Below, piece after piece: positions 60,616 through 64,000 of a stretch of 64,000 nucleotides of DNA. Position 1 is the first letter of the stretch. Each line of letters begins with the position of its first letter. The position numbers and the translations under genes were made by a program. The stretch comes from Carya illinoinensis. Taxonomy: Eukaryota; Streptophyta; Magnoliopsida; Fagales; Juglandaceae. The stretch is from assembly GCF_018687715.1 (NCBI RefSeq), contig NC_056757.1:22209001-22273000 (forward strand). Direction: 5' to 3'. The notes under the pieces were generated by a model that saw nothing but the letters and a program-made list of their open reading frames with translations, did no database searches and was not told the DNA's origin.

Positions 60616-62424
60616 AAAGAAAAAGAACACCTATTGGAACTCAAGACACATTTTGCTTGAAGCTTATTGATTCTAAGATTTCTCTCGATCAACATTCACG
60701 ACAAGCAGTTATATATGTAGAAGTGAAATAAATGCACTTCAAAGGAAAGAGCCAATCTTGCTTGACACACAATTAAATCTTGCTTGTCATGAATTCACTT
60801 CACAGGAAAAAGCAAATCGCACTTATATTTTCGCAACTACTAAGATCCTATTAGAAAGCCCAAGAATATAACCCAAATAGATGAGACTCGTTCAAGATAA
60901 ATGAATGGCAAAAGCAAACATATAAAATTACTCGAGCCACAATTTTAATAACTAAGATTTTTTCCCATCCCAATCGGGATTATCAGAGCACAAGCCATCA
61001 TTACAACAAAAAGTGATGGGTGCATAACAATAACATAGGGACAATACAGTAATAGTCTATCTTAAGAGGCCTATGCAGATACTAAACACGAGATTTTTCA
61101 ATATTTGGCATACCACTATCACAATCTTTTGGTGGCTTCCAACATGGAGAGACAGCAAAGGGGAAAACACTTCCCACTAAAAGAACAACTACAGTGTAAT
61201 AGCCCACCCAAAAAGCCCAGTAGGACTTGGCCTTAGCATCCATTATCCTAGCTTGTGTAAGATTTTTGAAGAAAGGAAATTTTTGGAGCTTAAGTTGACA
61301 AAAGGGTTGTATAGTTTGAGTTTAGTAGAATTATTAGAAGATTCTAGTGCAATATTGATTTTGAGGAAAATGAAGTTTTTGGAGCTTGATTGGTTTAATA
61401 ATATCATTTTGGAGAATTTTTAATGCTTTATCAATTTAGCATATAAGAAGCCAAGAGGCCCTATAAGGGAATGACAGATGGCATATTGGAAGGTTGCCAC
61501 ATTAATTAATTTGGGTTAAATATTTGATGGAGTTATTGAAGGAACAAAGAGTGGTTTACTAAGGGCCCAAACTTTTTGGTTATAATGCTTAGAGGAGGCA
61601 ATAAAACTTTAGGCTCTACTTGATGGATATAAAACTTTAGACTTTAGGGCCCTAATGTACTAAGGATGTGATGGGCTAAGAATAAGATGTTAAAAAGCCA
61701 TAGGCCCAATTTGAGATATATAAATTAAGTTTTAAGCTTTTCTTGGAGGACACTAGAAAATAGGACCAATGTAAAGGACACAAAGACATTGAGCCTAACT
61801 TAGTAAGAATGAAAGCCTTAGTCCCAACATGGAAAACATAAGATTTTAGGCCTCACTTATTGGACACAAAAGTATGGGCCTAACTTATTAGACCTAAGAT
61901 AATAGACCCAACTTAGTAAGCATAAGGCTCATTGGGTCTAACTTAGTAAGAGTGAAGGTCGTTGGCCCATACTAAGAAAGACCTAAGATTAGGACCCAAT
62001 CTAGTAGGCCTTTGAGTCCATGGATAGGCCCCACAAATCTAGACATAAGGTCCATATAATAACCCACTCCAAAGTCCACATCCAAGGCTTGCACTTTTGG
62101 CCCAACCAAAGCCCAACCCTTGAAGCCCAACGCCTTATCTTTTATTTCATTCTTCTAATTGGAGCGTACATACACTATACCATTTGTTTTTCTCAAGCCC
62201 AAGATATGCCAAATACCCCTAGCCCACAAGTTGTTGCCTAGCTTCTCAACAACTTAGAAACCACACGCAAAATTATCCAACCACGACTTAGAGTTAGCTG
62301 CCGTAATTTTCGACCTGAAGATTTGGAGGACATTTCGTTACAACCCAACTTAACATACAAATAAGTATTTTTCAATTTTAGATTGGAAAGAACAAAAAGT
62401 TAGGAATCAGAAACTTCTTTTAGG

Positions 62425-62529
62425 AAGGTGCTTTGGCCAAATCACAACACTAGAGAAGCCACTTGGGAGAAGAAGGATAAAATGAAAACCAATATAGAGA
62501 AGACTCGAAGCAAGAGAGCAGCACAATGA
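62425..62529 (+). pseudogene. possible C-terminal relic of a Ty3/gypsy polyprotein
   Basis: The frame KVLWPNHNTREATWEKKDKM resembles the end of chromovirus-type integrases, where V-L-W-x-N-H-x-x-E-E-A-T-W-E-R-E-x-x-M is usual. Only about 20 residues support it and the flanks are not coding, so this is a weak call. Confidence 0.4.
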
Positions 62530-63362
62530 TCTATTTTGACTCCTAGGTAGGTATGGAGATAGAGAGAAGAGGCAGAACAAGGAGTTTGGTTAATATGGTT
62601 GCCTTTTATTGGACTCAAAGAGAAAATTTGGAATATCGTAGGATGCAAGCATTGGGTCACAAAGGGAAGAGAAATATTAAAACCAAACGAGTATTATCAT
62701 ATGAGGAACACCAGCCACCACTAGACCCTACCAATTGGACTACTAAGACTTGGATTCACTAGCTTAAATGCCAAAAGGAGAGAAATAACATCCAACCACA
62801 CCCTACACGATCAAATAGAATCTAGTCGAGCAACCGAGCTATGCCAGGAAAACTAGGAACCGATGTATCTTGTTATATCTTCCACAGAGTTATCTGACTC
62901 TTCCATTCACCGCGAACAATTTTGTGAGGATGGATCTCTCGAGCTTAATGAACAAATTGTATGCATATGATACAATCACTTTTCACCCACTATAAGCACT
63001 ATCAAAGAGGGCACTTACCTCGAGCAATTATGTTTATCGACTAGTCATTGATGCTCTGAAATTCACATTGAGTATGCTAGCCTACTACTATCCTCACACG
63101 TGAGTCTAGAACTTTTGGAAGTGAGGGGTGCTTTTGGGGTTGAGAGAGAGATTTTTGGTTTTAGAAAACAGAGTTTGCCTTGAGATCGATCTGCGTGGAG
63201 GTATTTATAGGGAGGGGCTTGCTTTCACATGACTAATAGTTCTTGACGCAGCTTGGGTAGTTGAATGGCAAGCATCCACCATCCAGGTGTTAGGTGAAAT
63301 AAAGGTACCGAGCAAACACTTCGAATGCTCCCAAGCACTTGGTCAAATTCTACTAAGTCTCT

Positions 63363-63525
63363 CGGACTTGCTCGCTATCGCGCATTACTCTCTCTTGGAC
63401 TTGCTTCCTATCGTGCATTGCTTGCCCCTTGTTCACTATCGCATGTTGCTCGCCCTTAGACTTACTCGCTATCGTGTGTGAGAATTGCTAGCTATCCCAT
63501 GATGCTTGCCCTTGGTTATTGCTCC
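63363..63525 (+). repeat. degenerate tandem repeat, unit about 33 bases
   Basis: Four or five units of the form GGACTTGCTCGCTATCGYG followed by CATTGCTYGCCCTT, with varying length and substitutions. Confidence 0.65.
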
Positions 63526-63903
63526 CATTTGTTTTTGCTCGCTTGAATATTGCATTCTCTTACTCTTGATCGCCTTCCTCACCCAAAACCACCTTCCCTC
63601 AGTACCCCGGCCCCTTAATCTTAAGAAATAAGGTGCTACCATTTAGGGTGTTCCTACCTACAACAAGTGTGGTTTTCACACCACCCCTACTCCCTCTACA
63701 CAATTTCATCATGTTATAGTTAATATTATTACTTGATTATCTTTTTGAAGATAGTGTAGACCATTGTGGTTTATACTCCACACTATGAATTCATAAATTG
63801 GCAAGAAACCTGAGAAGTTTTTGCTGTCCAAGTCATTATGTTACCTCCAAGTTAAGTCTCATATGACAAATAACTAATTAACCAGCATATGTTTATTAGC
63901 ATA

Positions 63904-64000
63904 CACTACAAGAAATATTGGCTTTTCTCATGAGACTTTTTTTCCAAGGTCTACATTCATGGCAAATACTTAATTTATGACACAAAAACTGTCCGTAGGA
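63904..64000 (+). mobile_element. left terminus of a second CACTA element, continuing past the window
   Basis: Begins CACTACAAGAAATATTGGC, the canonical CACTA start, and matches the terminus at 13841 at 26 of the first 33 positions. ATA precedes it and is the candidate 3-bp target duplication. The body lies outside the window. Confidence 0.75.

Larger units (their letters stand above)
60616..63900. other. repeat-rich noncoding DNA
   Basis: No intact gene. A possible LTR start TGTAATAGCCCACCC lies at 61196. A tract of GGCCCAACTTAGTAAG-like repeats fills 61790-62010. A short relic follows at 62425-62530. A degenerate tandem array CTCGCTATCGYGCATTGCTYGCC occupies 63363-63525. Short open frames in between resemble nothing I recognise. 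Confidence 0.45.

Noticed and set aside
1..64000. CRISPR arrays, bacterial operons, tRNA or rRNA genes
   Set aside because: No evenly spaced repeat-spacer pattern, no cloverleaf or rRNA core seen by eye; the content is clearly nuclear plant DNA. A tRNA scan was not possible here.

Overview
This window is nuclear DNA of a woody dicot, almost entirely made of transposable elements in layered states of decay, with one convincing host gene. The evidence for a plant is: GT-AG introns; a GDSL esterase of the plant secretory type; a FAR1-type gene relic; plant CACTA (En/Spm), L1-type LINE, Ty1/copia and Ty3/gypsy elements; and a Tourist-like MITE with GGCCCCGTTTGG ends and GAGATGAGATG subterminal runs. 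I associate that MITE with Fagales genomes (walnut, pecan, oak relatives). Family-level placement is inference.

Layout. 1-13841: right-hand part of a large autonomous-type CACTA transposon. It carries a three-exon TNP2-type transposase with six in-frame stops and a six-exon TNPA-like gene with one stop. It is rich in hairpins and ends in a recognisable 3' terminus; its 5' end lies before the window. 14607-15545: 5'-truncated LINE tail (LINE C). 15789-17760: CATGCAG-rich array and T-rich noncoding DNA. 17771-21424: decayed Ty3/gypsy chromovirus with its 3' LTR. 21425-24880: AT-rich DNA holding a degenerate 1.3-kb duplication. 24881-30600: nearly full-length LINE A on the minus strand. 31320-36400: LINE B, also minus, which lost its 3' end. 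36925-38115: another CACTA relic (TNPA coiled-coil exon plus subterminal repeats) with a MITE inserted in it.

38798-40693 (minus): a two-exon GDSL esterase/lipase gene whose reading frame is open throughout. It has an unusual ~150-residue extensin-like proline/serine domain between signal peptide and catalytic domain. 41323-43640: noncoding DNA with a CACTA-like end, a MITE relic, a poly-G run and microsatellites. 44083-45020 (minus): FAR1-related pseudogene.

45680-57575: a Ty1/copia element (minus, TSD CATAC) that received two later insertions. These are a 2.1-kb solo LTR (48758-50854, TSD GTCCT) in its pol region and a second copia (52660-57348, plus strand) inside its upstream LTR. 57821-60086: a second solo LTR of the same family in opposite orientation (TSD ACCGC). 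60240-63900: a MITE relic and repeat-rich noncoding DNA. At 63904 a new CACTA terminus begins that matches the one at 13841, so two related CACTA elements frame the window.

No element except the GDSL gene has an open full-length coding frame. The most informative signals are the nested insertion order fixed by target-site duplications, nonsense codons many of which fit C-to-T change at CGA, CAG or TGG, and three small insertions that look copied from nearby sequence.
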